Shown here: positions 15,365 through 24,538 of the stretch, piece after piece
Layout: every line of letters starts with the position of its first letter
Position numbering within the stretch: position 1 is the stretch's first letter
Source of the DNA: an uncultured Lachnospiraceae bacterium
GTDB lineage: Bacteria > Bacillota > Clostridia > Lachnospirales > Lachnospiraceae
DNA length: 54,160 bases
Reading direction: 5' to 3'
NCBI GenBank assembly: GCA_910587715.1
Contig: CAJUMV010000028.1
Span: 1 to 54,160 of the forward strand
Translations under genes and position numbers: made by a program
The notes under the pieces: generated by a model
Told to the model about the DNA's origin: nothing
The model's input: the letters and a program-made list of their open reading frames with translations, nothing else
The model's database searches: none

Positions 15365-16261
15365 TTATTCTACCATGCTCGTCGTCCACGTAACCGTATC
15401 GTCTCCGACACGCTCCGTCCCAACATTCTCTGTCTCTCCTGCCAGGTGCTCCAGCGCAGACTCCGATATTTTCCGTGAAGTGTCCGTAAACAGCCCTAAA
15501 AATGCCTGATCGTAGCGTGAAAACGTCATATTGACAATCTCTCCGTTTTCGCCGATGACATCCACCGTAATCGTCGGGTCGTTACACTGATATCCCTGAC
15601 AATTATACTCGACTCTGTTGACGGAACCGTCTATCAGCTTACATTCCGCCACTTTCTTTTTGGCAAGCTCCGCATACTGACCGTAATCCTTTTCCAGCGC
15701 CGCGTCTATGCAGAGCGGTACGCTTACCCCCAACTGCCTGGCATGACTGATGTCGAAAAGCTCCCCTGTCACTGCATCCACCATATAGTCCCATCTTGTG
15801 CTCTCCGGCTTCTGCTCTTTCTCAAACAGGACGTCCGCCGACCAGAAAGGGCGGGGAAAGGTTTGGGTTCCCGGATAATAGCTCATGTACACATAAGCGC
15901 CGTTCAGATCCAGTCCGTAAATCTCCTTTAAATACCCTGCACCAATTTCAGCCGCCTCCTCCATCGTTAAATCTGTATCCGCAGGTGTCCCGGTATTCAG
16001 ACTGTCCATACTTAAGGTATAATTTATGGTTCCCTTCTCTTCCTGTTTCTCCTCTTTTGTTTCTTCCTTCCTTTCCTTTTCCTCGTGCACCGGCAATGCC
16101 GTTTGCGAGCTGTCCGGCACCTGATAGGTGGTCGCAACCGTCTCCACCTTTCCCTCATTCGCCGCCAGCGTCACCTCCGATGCCAGATGAAAGGCAATCG
16201 TGCCTGCGCCGATGATGGCGAGTGCTGCTGCTGTCAATTTTAACATGTTTTTCTGTTTCAT
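15365..16261 (-). CDS. secreted protein, third gene of a two-component operon
   Basis: The start at 16261 follows AAAGGAGAG; the longer frame to 16366 has none. The protein of 298 residues has a signal/anchor (MLKLTAAALAIIGAGTIAF), a charged KE-rich linker and an extracellular domain with two PepSY-like parts: one has YMVDAVTGELFDISHARQLG, the other VNRVEYNCQGYQCND and VDVIGENGEIVNM. Such proteins are often encoded beside sensor kinases and may modulate them or be their target. It lies 116 bp downstream of the kinase gene on the same strand. Confidence 0.65.
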   Translation of the reverse strand: MKQKNMLKLTAAALAIIGAGTIAFHLASEVTLAANEGKVETVATTYQVPDSSQTALPVHEEKERKEETKEEKQEEKGTINYTLSMDSLNTGTPADTDLTMEEAAEIGAGYLKEIYGLDLNGAYVYMSYYPGTQTFPRPFWSADVLFEKEQKPESTRWDYMVDAVTGELFDISHARQLGVSVPLCIDAALEKDYGQYAELAKKKVAECKLIDGSVNRVEYNCQGYQCNDPTITVDVIGENGEIVNMTFSRYDQAFLGLFTDTSRKISESALEHLAGETENVGTERVGDDTVTWTTSMVE

Positions 16262-16377
16262 AGGGAAACTCTCCTTTCGTTTGTTTTGATAAGTACACGA
16301 TAAAACACCTCTGTATCCAAAACATATCAAGGTTATTTCAGACATGTAAAATTTTTTATTATCCAATAAAAATATTT

Positions 16378-17778
16378 CTACACGGGAAAAGAAAGTTTCA
16401 CGGTCGTTCCCAAACCCGGTGTTGAACGAAATGACATATCGGCATGATGATTCTGGATGATTTTCTCACAGAGCGCAAGCCCAAGCCCTGCGCCGCCGGC
16501 GGCTCGGCTGCGCGCCTTATCCACACGATAAAATGCTTCTTTGATATGGGATAGCTGCTCCGGTTCCATGCCTATCCCAGCATCTTTCACTTCCACTACC
16601 ATATGGACTTCTTCCGGATAAACGCAAAGCCGGACCTCCCCTTCTGCTTCGCTTGCCTTAATCGCATTATCAACCAGATTATTGAGCACGATTAACAGCT
16701 GCTCCGGATTCCCCCTGATAATATAGTCGCATGACAGCGCAAAAGTAAGCCTCACTCGTTTTTCCCGCGCCTTCATCTGCATCGCCTTTTCCGACTGCGC
16801 AAAGAGCGCTTTCACGGAACAATTGCTGCTTTTTCCTTCGTCCTGACGAAGCAGCGCCATATCGAGAAGCTGGTACGCCATATGCTGAAGCCTGCTGCAC
16901 TCCGACATGATAAACTGCGTACATTCATAACGCTCTTCATCCGACACAGGCGCTTTTTGGATATACTCGGCATACCCGTAAATCGCCGTCAGCGGAATAC
17001 GCAGTTCATGGGAAAAATTATCAACAAACTGCTGTTTCTGCTCCGCGGCATCCGCAAGCTGCCTGATCTGCTTTTCCACCTTATCCGCCATCCGGTTAAA
17101 ATGATGCGCCACACGAGAAATTTCATCCGTTCCATGAACCGGAATCCTGCTGCCGTAATTTCCGTCCGCAATCTTCGCTGACGCGCCGGAAATCTGTCTT
17201 AACGGTCGAAAGATGATATTCAGAAATTGAGACAGGAAAAACGCCATCAAAAGCGTCACCCCGGCGCCTGCCAGAAAAAGCACATTTTTCGTATGACGCC
17301 ATGACCGGATGGGCTCACTTAAATTCCCGATATACATCAGCCCGTAATCCTGCCACGGAGCCGGAAAACTGCCGTAAACGCAGAGCACAGGGACGCTTTC
17401 GTTTTCCATATACACAAGCCGCTCCTGACTGTAGCCCGTATCCGGCGGGGCATTCTGGTTTCCTTCCAGCGAGGCGGCTGCGCTTTCGTAAATCCATTCC
17501 CCCGAAAAAGACACTGCCAGCCCGTTTCCCTTTCCCTGCAGATACCGGGAATACTGGCGCATCAGGCTGTCTATATTTTCCTCCACAGGTGTTCCCCTCT
17601 GCTCCAACGCCTGCATATCCCCAAGCATGGACGAGGCAATGACATAATGCTCCGCCAAAGATTTGTCCCGTGCCGCGGAAAGCTTATCCCGCAAAATCAC
17701 ATGGGAGACAATCAGAATCATCGAATTAAGAAACACATGAAACAGAATGAGCGCGACAAAAAATATCTTTTTCTTCAT
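16378..17778 (-). CDS. OmpR-class sensor histidine kinase
   Basis: Membrane helices at about 5-27 and 165-190 flank an extracellular sensor of about 135 residues with no recognised fold. HAMP follows (190-245), then the HisKA motif FVDNFSHELRIPLTAIYGYA with H257 as phosphoacceptor, and the ATPase domain with NLVDNAIKAS, DAGIGM and GAGLGLAL. Its start overlaps the stop of the response regulator gene (ATGA), so the pair is coupled. Confidence 0.93.
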   Translation of the reverse strand: MKKKIFFVALILFHVFLNSMILIVSHVILRDKLSAARDKSLAEHYVIASSMLGDMQALEQRGTPVEENIDSLMRQYSRYLQGKGNGLAVSFSGEWIYESAAASLEGNQNAPPDTGYSQERLVYMENESVPVLCVYGSFPAPWQDYGLMYIGNLSEPIRSWRHTKNVLFLAGAGVTLLMAFFLSQFLNIIFRPLRQISGASAKIADGNYGSRIPVHGTDEISRVAHHFNRMADKVEKQIRQLADAAEQKQQFVDNFSHELRIPLTAIYGYAEYIQKAPVSDEERYECTQFIMSECSRLQHMAYQLLDMALLRQDEGKSSNCSVKALFAQSEKAMQMKAREKRVRLTFALSCDYIIRGNPEQLLIVLNNLVDNAIKASEAEGEVRLCVYPEEVHMVVEVKDAGIGMEPEQLSHIKEAFYRVDKARSRAAGGAGLGLALCEKIIQNHHADMSFRSTPGLGTTVKLSFPV

Positions 17779-18428
17779 TCCCGCACCTCCAGACGATATC
17801 CCAGCTTATATACCGTTCTGATATCGTTTTCCAGATGCAGCTTCTGCCGCAGTCTCTGGATATGGACATCCACGGTGCGCGTGCCCCCGTCAAAATCATA
17901 TCCCCATACCATATCTAACAGCTTTTCCCGGGAAAGGGCGATATTCCGGTTCCTAACCAGCACCTCCAGCAGCTCATATTCTTTTGGCGTACACTCGACA
18001 GCCGTTCCCTTTAAGAAAGCCTGATGCCTGCCAAAATCCACTTTTAAGTCGCCCATCTCAAATTCTGTCTCCCCTTTTTTCGTCCGCCGCAGTACCGCCT
18101 CCACTCTTGCCGCCAACTCCAGCATCTGAAAAGGTTTTGTCAGATAATCGTCCGCTCCCATTGCCAGCCCTTTCAGCTTATCTGACAATTCGCTTTTCGC
18201 CGTCAGAAAAATGGTCGGCGTTCCGGAGGCTCTCTCAAACACCTGATAACCATCCAGCCCGGGCAGCATAATATCCAAAACTAGCAAATCAAACTTCCGG
18301 CTTTCCAGCATTGCCGCTGCATTCTCTCCATCGAAAGCCTGCGTGCAGTGATGTCCTGTGAGACTTAAATTTTTGCGGATCAATTCATTGATGGAAAACT
18401 CATCCTCCACAATCAGTATTTCAGCCAA
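17775..18428 (-). CDS. OmpR-family response regulator
   Basis: The receiver domain has VEDE, the phosphoacceptor D52 in VLDIMLPG, and K in YLTKPF; the winged helix (about 125-217) ends RTVDVHIQRLRQKL and VYKLGYR. The start codon appears to be TTG, preceded by GGGAG at about 10 nt. It precedes its kinase and a secreted protein in one operon. Confidence 0.93.
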   Translation of the reverse strand: MAEILIVEDEFSINELIRKNLSLTGHHCTQAFDGENAAAMLESRKFDLLVLDIMLPGLDGYQVFERASGTPTIFLTAKSELSDKLKGLAMGADDYLTKPFQMLELAARVEAVLRRTKKGETEFEMGDLKVDFGRHQAFLKGTAVECTPKEYELLEVLVRNRNIALSREKLLDMVWGYDFDGGTRTVDVHIQRLRQKLHLENDIRTVYKLGYRLEVRE

Positions 18429-18568
18429 GTTCTATCCACTCCCTCTTCTCATAATAGAAAAGTATACCGTAAAAATGTTTCTAAATTGTAAAAATTTTAT
18501 TGCATACATAATAATCACAAATCATCTTTATATATTGCAAATTATGGTTCACCTTTATAATAAATAAT

Positions 18569-18621
18569 TTAATGATAGTCATTAATAATTAGTTGACTTT
18601 CATTAAAATATGATTTATAAT
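18569..18621 (+). promoter_or_regulatory. promoter with upstream palindrome for the DUF2975/HTH operon
   Basis: TTGACT (18593-18598) and TATAAT (18616-18621) are 17 bp apart. Just upstream TTAATGA (18569-18575) and TCATTAA (18579-18585) form a perfect palindrome with a 3-nt centre, a possible operator for the HTH protein of the operon. The rest of 18429-18691 is AT-rich and holds no visible gene. Confidence 0.65.
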
Positions 18622-18691
18622 CAATATAACAATTAGCACATAGACAGGAAAAAATAAGCAGAAAAAACCATAGACATAATGGTGGGGGATC

Positions 18692-19204
18692 ATGATGGAT
18701 AAATTAGAAAAAATGAAAAAAGCCAGCAAACTCATCGCAAACATTGGAAAAGTATTTCAAATCGTATTTGGAATCATTACAGGAATAGTTCTGGTTTCCA
18801 TTATCCTGCTGTCTGTACTGCGCAACTCCTTCAACGGCATGACCGTGGTGTTCCAAACAGGTTTTACGGCTGACAATATGGGATATTGGGCTGCAAAATT
18901 AGCGGATGAGGGCAGGATCTCAGACGCGTTTCTCGTATTTGGCATATCCGCGTTACTGCTTTCGCTTGTGATAACGCTGATTATGCATTTTGTCGTAAAA
19001 ATTTTTACCCGGTTTTGTAATGAGTATTCTCCATTTTTGCCTGAAACAATAAAAGATTTAAAGATAATTTCCCTATTAGCTACCCTGTTGATTTTACGAA
19101 ACAGTTTTGGATTAGGATTGATTTCAGGATTTATCTTCTGGGGAATCATCCAGCTTTATGCATATGGATGCGAATTACAAAATCAAGCGGACGAAACATT
19201 ATAG
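18692..19204 (+). CDS. DUF2975 domain membrane protein
   Basis: A 170-residue protein with four hydrophobic helices (about 25-45, 85-105, 120-140 and 145-160), as in DUF2975. This family is regularly encoded with a small Cro/CI-type HTH protein, as here, and is of unknown function. GGTGGGGG precedes two adjacent ATG codons; either could be used. The stop is followed at once by the ribosome binding site of the HTH gene. Confidence 0.85.
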   Translation: MMDKLEKMKKASKLIANIGKVFQIVFGIITGIVLVSIILLSVLRNSFNGMTVVFQTGFTADNMGYWAAKLADEGRISDAFLVFGISALLLSLVITLIMHFVVKIFTRFCNEYSPFLPETIKDLKIISLLATLLILRNSFGLGLISGFIFWGIIQLYAYGCELQNQADETL

Positions 19205-19213
19205 GTGATAAAC

Positions 19214-19429
19214 ATGGCTATTATTTTAAGATTAGACAGAGTTATGGCTGACAGAAAAATGTCATTGAAAGAGCTCTCCGAAAAAGTCGGCGTTGCGAAC
19301 GTCAATTTATCCAAAATAAAGACAGGAAAAATCAGCGCCATCCGCTTTTCCACTTTGGAAGCGATCTGCGACGTCCTTGACTGCCAGCCCGGAGATATTT
19401 TGGAGTATAAAAGGGAGACGGGGAGGTAA
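19214..19429 (+). CDS. YozG-like Cro/CI helix-turn-helix regulator
   Basis: The 71-residue protein is almost wholly an HTH: MSLKELSEKVGVANVNLSKI followed by FSTLEAICDVLDCQPGDIL. AGGTGA stands 5 nt before ATG 19214. It lacks a sensor domain; the DUF2975 partner in the membrane may control it. It probably binds the palindrome before the operon (inference). Confidence 0.88.
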   Translation: MAIILRLDRVMADRKMSLKELSEKVGVANVNLSKIKTGKISAIRFSTLEAICDVLDCQPGDILEYKRETGR

Positions 19430-19438
19430 ATCTATTCT

Positions 19439-20125
19439 ATGGAAAAATATCTGAAATTCAGCGCAACGATACTACAAAACGAAAATATGGATGCCGCCTA
19501 CGTAGAGGTGCCCTATGACATCAAAGAGCTTTTTGGCAAAGGGCGCCTGCTCGTAAACGCCACCTTCGACGGTGTTCCATACCGGGGACAGGTGGTAAAA
19601 ATGGGCACGCCCTGTTATATCATCGGCGTTACCAAACAGATACGCAGACAGATCGGCAAGAGCTTTGGCGATGTGGTCGAAGTGGTAATTTGTGAAAGGG
19701 AAAGCGAGCAAAAACCTATGTGGAAATGTCCCAGATGCGGAAGGGAATTTAAGAATAAAGACCAGAGTCATTACTGTGGCGAAAAGCCAAAAACGATTGA
19801 CGAATATATCCTTAGTCAGGATGCGGATAAGCAGGAAGACCTCCTGTTTATCCGCCAGATTCTCCGCGACGCCCTGCCGGAAGCGGAGGAACGTATCTCA
19901 TGGAGTATGCCGACCTTCTGGAAAAAGCATAATATTCTTCATTTTGCCGCTTCCAAAAGGCACATCGGACTGTACCCGGGACCTGAAGCCGTATTGCATT
20001 TCGCGGAAGAACTTCAGGACTACAAAACCGATAAGGGAACGATCCGCATCCCCTATGGCAAGGTCGATGCCGCACTGATTGAAAAAATTGCAAAGTGGTG
20101 CTGGGAAACCGGAAACCATGCATGA
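19439..20125 (+). CDS. DUF1905 / DUF1801 fusion protein
   Basis: Residues 1-85 match DUF1905 (VEVPYDIKELFGKGRLLVNATFDG). A short zinc-ribbon-like part follows (CPRCGREF and HYCG). Residues about 115-225 match DUF1801, the YdhG/Fra-like fold (RISWSMPTFWKKHNILHFAAS, HIGLYPG), known from an iron-chaperone-like protein of Bacillus. The joint function is unknown. GGGGAGG lies somewhat far (about 12 nt) from the ATG. Confidence 0.8.
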   Translation: MEKYLKFSATILQNENMDAAYVEVPYDIKELFGKGRLLVNATFDGVPYRGQVVKMGTPCYIIGVTKQIRRQIGKSFGDVVEVVICERESEQKPMWKCPRCGREFKNKDQSHYCGEKPKTIDEYILSQDADKQEDLLFIRQILRDALPEAEERISWSMPTFWKKHNILHFAASKRHIGLYPGPEAVLHFAEELQDYKTDKGTIRIPYGKVDAALIEKIAKWCWETGNHA

Positions 20126-20131
20126 GCCTTA

Positions 20132-21036
20132 TTAAAATGTATCATAATAAATATTTTGCGTGTTGTTTGTCAGAATGAAGAATTTTTCATTGTCCGTCCA
20201 CAAACGCTCTATCCGCTCCCTGTTTTCGTCAGGCTCCGCCAAAAGTTCCGCCAGTCCGTCAATCTCGCAAAGTTCCTCTTCACTCAGATTCCGTATGCCG
20301 CCGCGAAGATACAGCGGCTGATAGGAATAAAATATTTCATTGTTCATCAGCGCGTGAAAATCTATAAACAGATACTCGCAGACGCCTTCCAGCGGGTCGT
20401 CCGAAAAAAATCCAGCTTTTTATGCAGCACGCCTTTTCTCAATCCAAGCCACGCCTCCGAAGCCGTCACAAACTTACGCCGCGGCAGGTCAAACTGGCTG
20501 TAGCCGAAGCGCGGTTCGTATTCGTAATAGCCATCCACGTCCGCCAGCACCCATCTGCTTTCTCCGAAATCCCAATATTCGTTCACTCAATGCTCCATGT
20601 AGCTTTCGCCTGCATCTCCAAAATCCATGAATCCGGCTCTGGAACGGCACGGGATTCCCTTCGCTTTCAAAATGGCGCTAAACAAAACGGAGGCATGCCT
20701 GCAGGACACGGTGATTCTTTTCGTCACATCCCTGTTCTTCGTAAATCCCGCGTTGTCCAGCCGCAGGATGCCCGCAATCATAGCGACAGCCGTAATATAA
20801 AGTTCGTCCTCATTTTTAAAACGGCGCTTCGGGTAGGACGAAAACTTCCCATAGTAATTCTCTTCCAGATAGGGAGAAACTTTTGTGAAATACATGGACG
20901 GGTGCGTGATCTGGTCGCAGACCAGCATTCCTATGGACGCTATGTCGTCCGGCAGGGACAACACAAAATCTCTGTATGGTCCCACATCCGTATAGACACT
21001 GGTTTCCAGATACCGTTGCAGCATTTTATCATTCAT
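20132..21036 (-). pseudogene. transglutaminase-like protein gene broken by a nonsense codon and a frameshift
   Basis: Three consecutive open segments together encode one transglutaminase-like protein. The first (from ATG 21036 with AGGAGGG upstream) carries the nucleophile region TVSCRHASVLFSAILKAKG and ends ESYMEH, where TGA stands in place of an expected TGG codon, after which NEYWDFGESRWVLADVDG continues in the same frame and gives the Asp of the triad. A second break lies at a run of seven A (20404-20410): a one-base shift restores DDPLEGVCEYLFIDF and joins the last segment. Either the gene is dead or one or both changes are sequencing errors. The intact enzyme would be a cytosolic papain-fold protein of about 300 residues. 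Confidence 0.8.
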
Positions 21037-21144
21037 TTTCTATTCCCTCCTAAAATTTTTAGGAGTAGGCGCCTGCTCTACATAAAATGCTAGCAAATAT
21101 AAAAAATTACGTCAATATGGTGAAATGAAAGATTTTAGAATAAA

Positions 21145-22002
21145 TCACAATGCGTCCCACCGTTCCATCAAATATCCAGCAACCCCATCCTTTTCATTAT
21201 CCGGAATAATTATGGTCGCAGCCGCTTTCACTTCATCCATTGCGTTCTCCACGGCACACGCCTCGTCAGCGACAGCAAACATGGAAAGATCATTGAGGGA
21301 ATCCCCGAACACAACAACACGCCCGCATTGAAGCTTCTCCTTACATTTCAGAACAGCTTTTGCCTTTGTCGCGTTTGGCGGGCAAACCTCCAGCCAATAT
21401 TCATCGCCGTATGTATCTTTCTGAAATACACACTCCCAACTGCCGCCGTCTCTGATTTTCTCATATATAGGCTGCAATTCCTCCTTTTCCGCAATCAGCG
21501 TCACATATGTTACAAGACCGTCAAACAGCTCTGTCTCTTCACCAACCGCCCTTATTCTCTCGTCATTCGTATGCTCATCAACATACTTCTGAAACCCGGC
21601 GCTTAATTTCCCACTGCGGTAAGTCTTCCTCATTTTCCCGTCAAAGTACGCCGTCACAAATCCCATATGTTCCATCGTACCCGTCAAAAGTCCTTTAAGC
21701 GCGCTGACTTCCCTCTCTGAAAAACGGGAAATATCCGTTTCTTTCTGCAGCATCTGATCTGCCAGCACCGTTCCGTTACGGGTAATAACCGGGATTCTAA
21801 AATGAATATCCTTCGTAATTTCCCATGCACTGTGAAAAGACCGGGCGGTCGCATAGGTTATCAGCATCCCCTGATCAATCAGCCTGTTCAGCGTGTCAAC
21901 CGTGAACGCTGAAATCGTTTTATCTCCGCGCATCAGCGTCCCGTCCAGATCAGTTACATATAAAGTTCTGCTTTTCTGTTCTTTATTCGTTACCGTTGTC
22001 AT
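21145..22002 (-). CDS. Cof-type HAD-IIB phosphatase
   Basis: Motif I is VTDLDGTLM near residue 16, motif II LITYATARS, the lysine KAKAVLKCKE, and motif IV GDSLNDLSMFAVAD, with a C2B cap between. These enzymes dephosphorylate sugar phosphates and other small phosphates; the substrate cannot be read from sequence. GGAG is about 12 nt before the ATG. It stands alone. Confidence 0.9.
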   Translation of the reverse strand: MTTVTNKEQKSRTLYVTDLDGTLMRGDKTISAFTVDTLNRLIDQGMLITYATARSFHSAWEITKDIHFRIPVITRNGTVLADQMLQKETDISRFSEREVSALKGLLTGTMEHMGFVTAYFDGKMRKTYRSGKLSAGFQKYVDEHTNDERIRAVGEETELFDGLVTYVTLIAEKEELQPIYEKIRDGGSWECVFQKDTYGDEYWLEVCPPNATKAKAVLKCKEKLQCGRVVVFGDSLNDLSMFAVADEACAVENAMDEVKAAATIIIPDNEKDGVAGYLMERWDAL

Positions 22003-22220
22003 TGATATGTCAGATTCTCCATTTCATACTCATTTAGCTGCCAGACAGTGAATTGCCCATTGAGGGATAATGCTTGTGGTCTGATGATTTTTAAGGGACG
22101 AATTTCTTTTATTTATAATTTATAATAACACAAAATGTACGGAAGTTAGAAGAATGAATTAGCAAAACTTCTGTGATTATGGTATCATAGACGCAACTGG
22201 AAATTGCAAAGGAGAACTTT

Positions 22221-22592
22221 ATGAAATCAACCCATAGAGATAATGGCTGGTTAACTGGAAGAATATATTTCAACAGAAAAAATAAAAGAATACTGATTAG
22301 GAGACCGCAAAGCGGATTTGGCTATACAATGAATTTAGGAAATAAGTGGACATGGATCATTCATATTATTTTTGTAATTATTATCGTTATTTTAGTCAGC
22401 GTTCTTTTAAGAAACTTTCCCGTTCCATCATCAGTCCATTCCCCCTTCCTCCCTACAGCCACCCCAATCCCGCACACGATCACCCCGGTCGGAATCAACA
22501 CCAGCCAGACCGTCTCCTTAAACCCGTCAAACAAAAAGCCGTACACTATCTGTCCCACCGGCTGGGCGCACATGGTAATAGCGGACGTGTAA
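22221..22592 (+). CDS. DUF5808-like small membrane protein, 3' part lost in overlap with the MFS gene
   Basis: AAAGGAG precedes the ATG. The first 65 residues look like DUF5808 (GRIYFNRKNKRILIRR, GYTMNLGNKW) with a membrane helix (IIHIIFVIIIVILVSVLL). From about residue 72 the frame reads through the antisense of the MFS gene and becomes Pro/Thr-rich, with no helix or domain. The gene was probably truncated by a deletion that joined it tail to tail with the exporter gene. Confidence 0.55.
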   Translation: MKSTHRDNGWLTGRIYFNRKNKRILIRRPQSGFGYTMNLGNKWTWIIHIIFVIIIVILVSVLLRNFPVPSSVHSPFLPTATPIPHTITPVGINTSQTVSLNPSNKKPYTICPTGWAHMVIADV

Positions 22593-23656
22593 GCCATTAC
22601 CTTGCCAATCATATGCTCCGGCGTGCCCTGCTGAATCATCGACACCGCATAGATGGAAAACATGCTAATCGCCACCTGCATCCCGCAAAAAGCCGCCACA
22701 AGAACCGCATACCGCACCCCTGCTCCTGCCGGGAACAGAAAGGTAAGTCCCGCCGGGACAATGCAGAGACCGACCGCCGCAAGCATGGGCAACAATCCGC
22801 CCTTTTTTATTTTCCCTGCCAGAACGCCCGCCGCCATACTGCCTGCGATCACAGCAACCGCAAGCACACTCTCCGCCGCACCATAGTATCTGGCATCCAA
22901 TCCGAGCACCGTCCGCACAAGAAAGGGAAGCCCCACCAGCGTCACGCCCATCACGAAGAAACGGGACAATGCCGCCAACAGCAGAATCCACAGGATGTCG
23001 CGCCGCTCCTTCCCGATAAAGCGGAGGCTGTCGAGGAAATCCGCCTTCGCCACGGCGAACGCATTTCCGCCAAACCCCGCCGGGCGATAATCCAGCCTGA
23101 TAAAACACTCCAGAAACGCGGTCACAAAAAAGCAGAGCACGCTCGCATACATCACGGGCTTGATGCCAAAAGCTGCATAGAAAATACCGCCCAGAAGCAG
23201 CGCAGTCAGATAAGCTATGGAAGCGGTCTGGTTCACTACCGCATTTCCCCGGACGATGTTATCCCCCGTCAGCATAGTTGGAATACATGCCTGCACCGTG
23301 GGTGTTTCAAACGCGCCCAGAACGGAAAGAAGTACGAGAAGCGCCCCAATCACCACAAGAGCACGCTGTTCCGATAAAAGCAGCGCCGCGCACAGGACCG
23401 CGGTCCCTGTCATAGCGTTCAGAGCCACCATAATATTTCTTCGGTCCGCCCGGTCAGCCAGAATGCCGCCAAAGGGCGACAGCAGGATGGTCGGAATCGT
23501 CGCCGCCGACAAAAGCCCCGCGAACACAGCCGCCGACCCGGTAAGTTCCAGCACATACATGGACAAGGCCAGCCGCAAGATATAGTTGCCAAACAGAGAA
23601 CTCACCTGCCCCAAAACTAAGAGCATAAAGTTTCGCGTAAACAACTTTTCTTTCAT
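22361..23656 (-). CDS. MFS transporter (MFS_3 / EntS-like exporter)
   Basis: A 431-residue major facilitator with about 12 hydrophobic helices and motif A as GGILADRADRRN after helix 2. The sequence type resembles EntS- and MefA-like exporters of siderophores or macrolides; the substrate is unknown. The last 18 or so residues (GKFLKRTLTKITIIITKII) are encoded by the complement of the DUF5808-like gene, so the native C terminus has been replaced. A TetR-type gene lies 87 bp upstream on the same strand and probably regulates it. Confidence 0.88.
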   Translation of the reverse strand: MKEKLFTRNFMLLVLGQVSSLFGNYILRLALSMYVLELTGSAAVFAGLLSAATIPTILLSPFGGILADRADRRNIMVALNAMTGTAVLCAALLLSEQRALVVIGALLVLLSVLGAFETPTVQACIPTMLTGDNIVRGNAVVNQTASIAYLTALLLGGIFYAAFGIKPVMYASVLCFFVTAFLECFIRLDYRPAGFGGNAFAVAKADFLDSLRFIGKERRDILWILLLAALSRFFVMGVTLVGLPFLVRTVLGLDARYYGAAESVLAVAVIAGSMAAGVLAGKIKKGGLLPMLAAVGLCIVPAGLTFLFPAGAGVRYAVLVAAFCGMQVAISMFSIYAVSMIQQGTPEHMIGKVMAYTSAITMCAQPVGQIVYGFLFDGFKETVWLVLIPTGVIVCGIGVAVGRKGEWTDDGTGKFLKRTLTKITIIITKII

Positions 23657-23743
23657 ATTTTACCATTCCCTTCTGAATACAAACATCTTACGCAAGACTT
23701 CGTACTTCCAACTTCGCATTAAATGACGGAATTTCCTAATAAA

Positions 23744-24394
23744 TTACTTATCCCGTTTTTCACTCTGCCCAAACACTCTCTCCGTCCGTTCAAACATCTC
23801 CTCATCCGACAAAGGCAGCCCTATGTCCGCTAGCACCTTTGCCACAAATTTGCATTTATGCATAATCTCCTCCGCATCCGCCGGAAACACGGACGGCATC
23901 AGCCAGAAATTGACAAGCGGAAGCAGCTCTGAAAGTTCCTTCGCATACTGGGTCTGAATGGATCCATCGCGCCTGCCCTCCTCAATCAATTCAAACCATA
24001 ATGGCGTCAACACACGCCTGTTCGCCTCCACCGCCGCCGCCAGAATGCGCGGGTCCTTCAAGATGGAAACCGCCTGCGCATTAACCGCCTCCCGCTCCCC
24101 GTCCGCTCTATCCATGGCAAGCACTTCCCTGATTTTCTGCAGACCGTTCAAGTCCGTGCGCGCCCTGACCGCCTCGAAGAGATTGTTCTCCAGAAACATA
24201 TGGTCACCCAGTGCCTGCATCACCTTTTCCTTGCTCTCAAAGAACCGGTAAAACATCCCCTTCGCGCCTCCGGCGCGCTCCATGATATCGGCAACGGAAG
24301 TCTCCTCATACCCTTTTGACAAAAATAAAAATTTTGCTGCCTCCAAAATCTCCCGTTCCCATTCTTCCGGCTGTTTTTTCACGGGTCTCGCCAT
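23744..24394 (-). CDS. TetR/AcrR family transcriptional regulator
   Basis: The N-terminal HTH is clear (ILEAAKFLFLSKGYEETSVA, then RAGGAKGMFYRFFESKEKVM). The remaining 150 residues are the helical ligand domain without a recognised ligand. It precedes the MFS gene in the same direction, a typical drug- or metabolite-sensing repressor arrangement, and a dyad lies in its promoter. Confidence 0.92.
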   Translation of the reverse strand: MARPVKKQPEEWEREILEAAKFLFLSKGYEETSVADIMERAGGAKGMFYRFFESKEKVMQALGDHMFLENNLFEAVRARTDLNGLQKIREVLAMDRADGEREAVNAQAVSILKDPRILAAAVEANRRVLTPLWFELIEEGRRDGSIQTQYAKELSELLPLVNFWLMPSVFPADAEEIMHKCKFVAKVLADIGLPLSDEEMFERTERVFGQSEKRDK

Positions 24395-24418
24395 CTTTGC
24401 ATCTCCCTACATTAGTTA

Positions 24419-24467
24419 TTGACTATTGGTCATTAATTATTATAGTGAAATTAAAACGGACTGTCAA
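24419..24467 (-). promoter_or_regulatory. consensus promoter and dyad before the TetR/MFS operon
   Basis: On the minus strand TTGACA (24462-24467), 17 bp and TATAAT (24439-24444) form a perfect promoter. Downstream of the -10, TTGACTATTGGTCAT (24419-24433, plus strand) is a near-palindrome and a likely TetR operator placed to block early elongation. Confidence 0.75.
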
Positions 24468-24538
24468 GTGATATATAAAATCCTGACAGCCCGCTAACTC
24501 TTCATGTCTCCCCAGAGACAAAATTTTATTCCATTTTC

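Noticed and set aside
15740..16215. Plus-strand ORFs over the secreted-protein gene
   Set aside because: They overlap a minus-strand gene with signal peptide and ribosome binding site and show no domain.
22346..23377. Plus-strand ORF of 343 aa within the MFS gene
   Set aside because: His/Arg-rich composition without domain; antisense of a clear 12-helix transporter.
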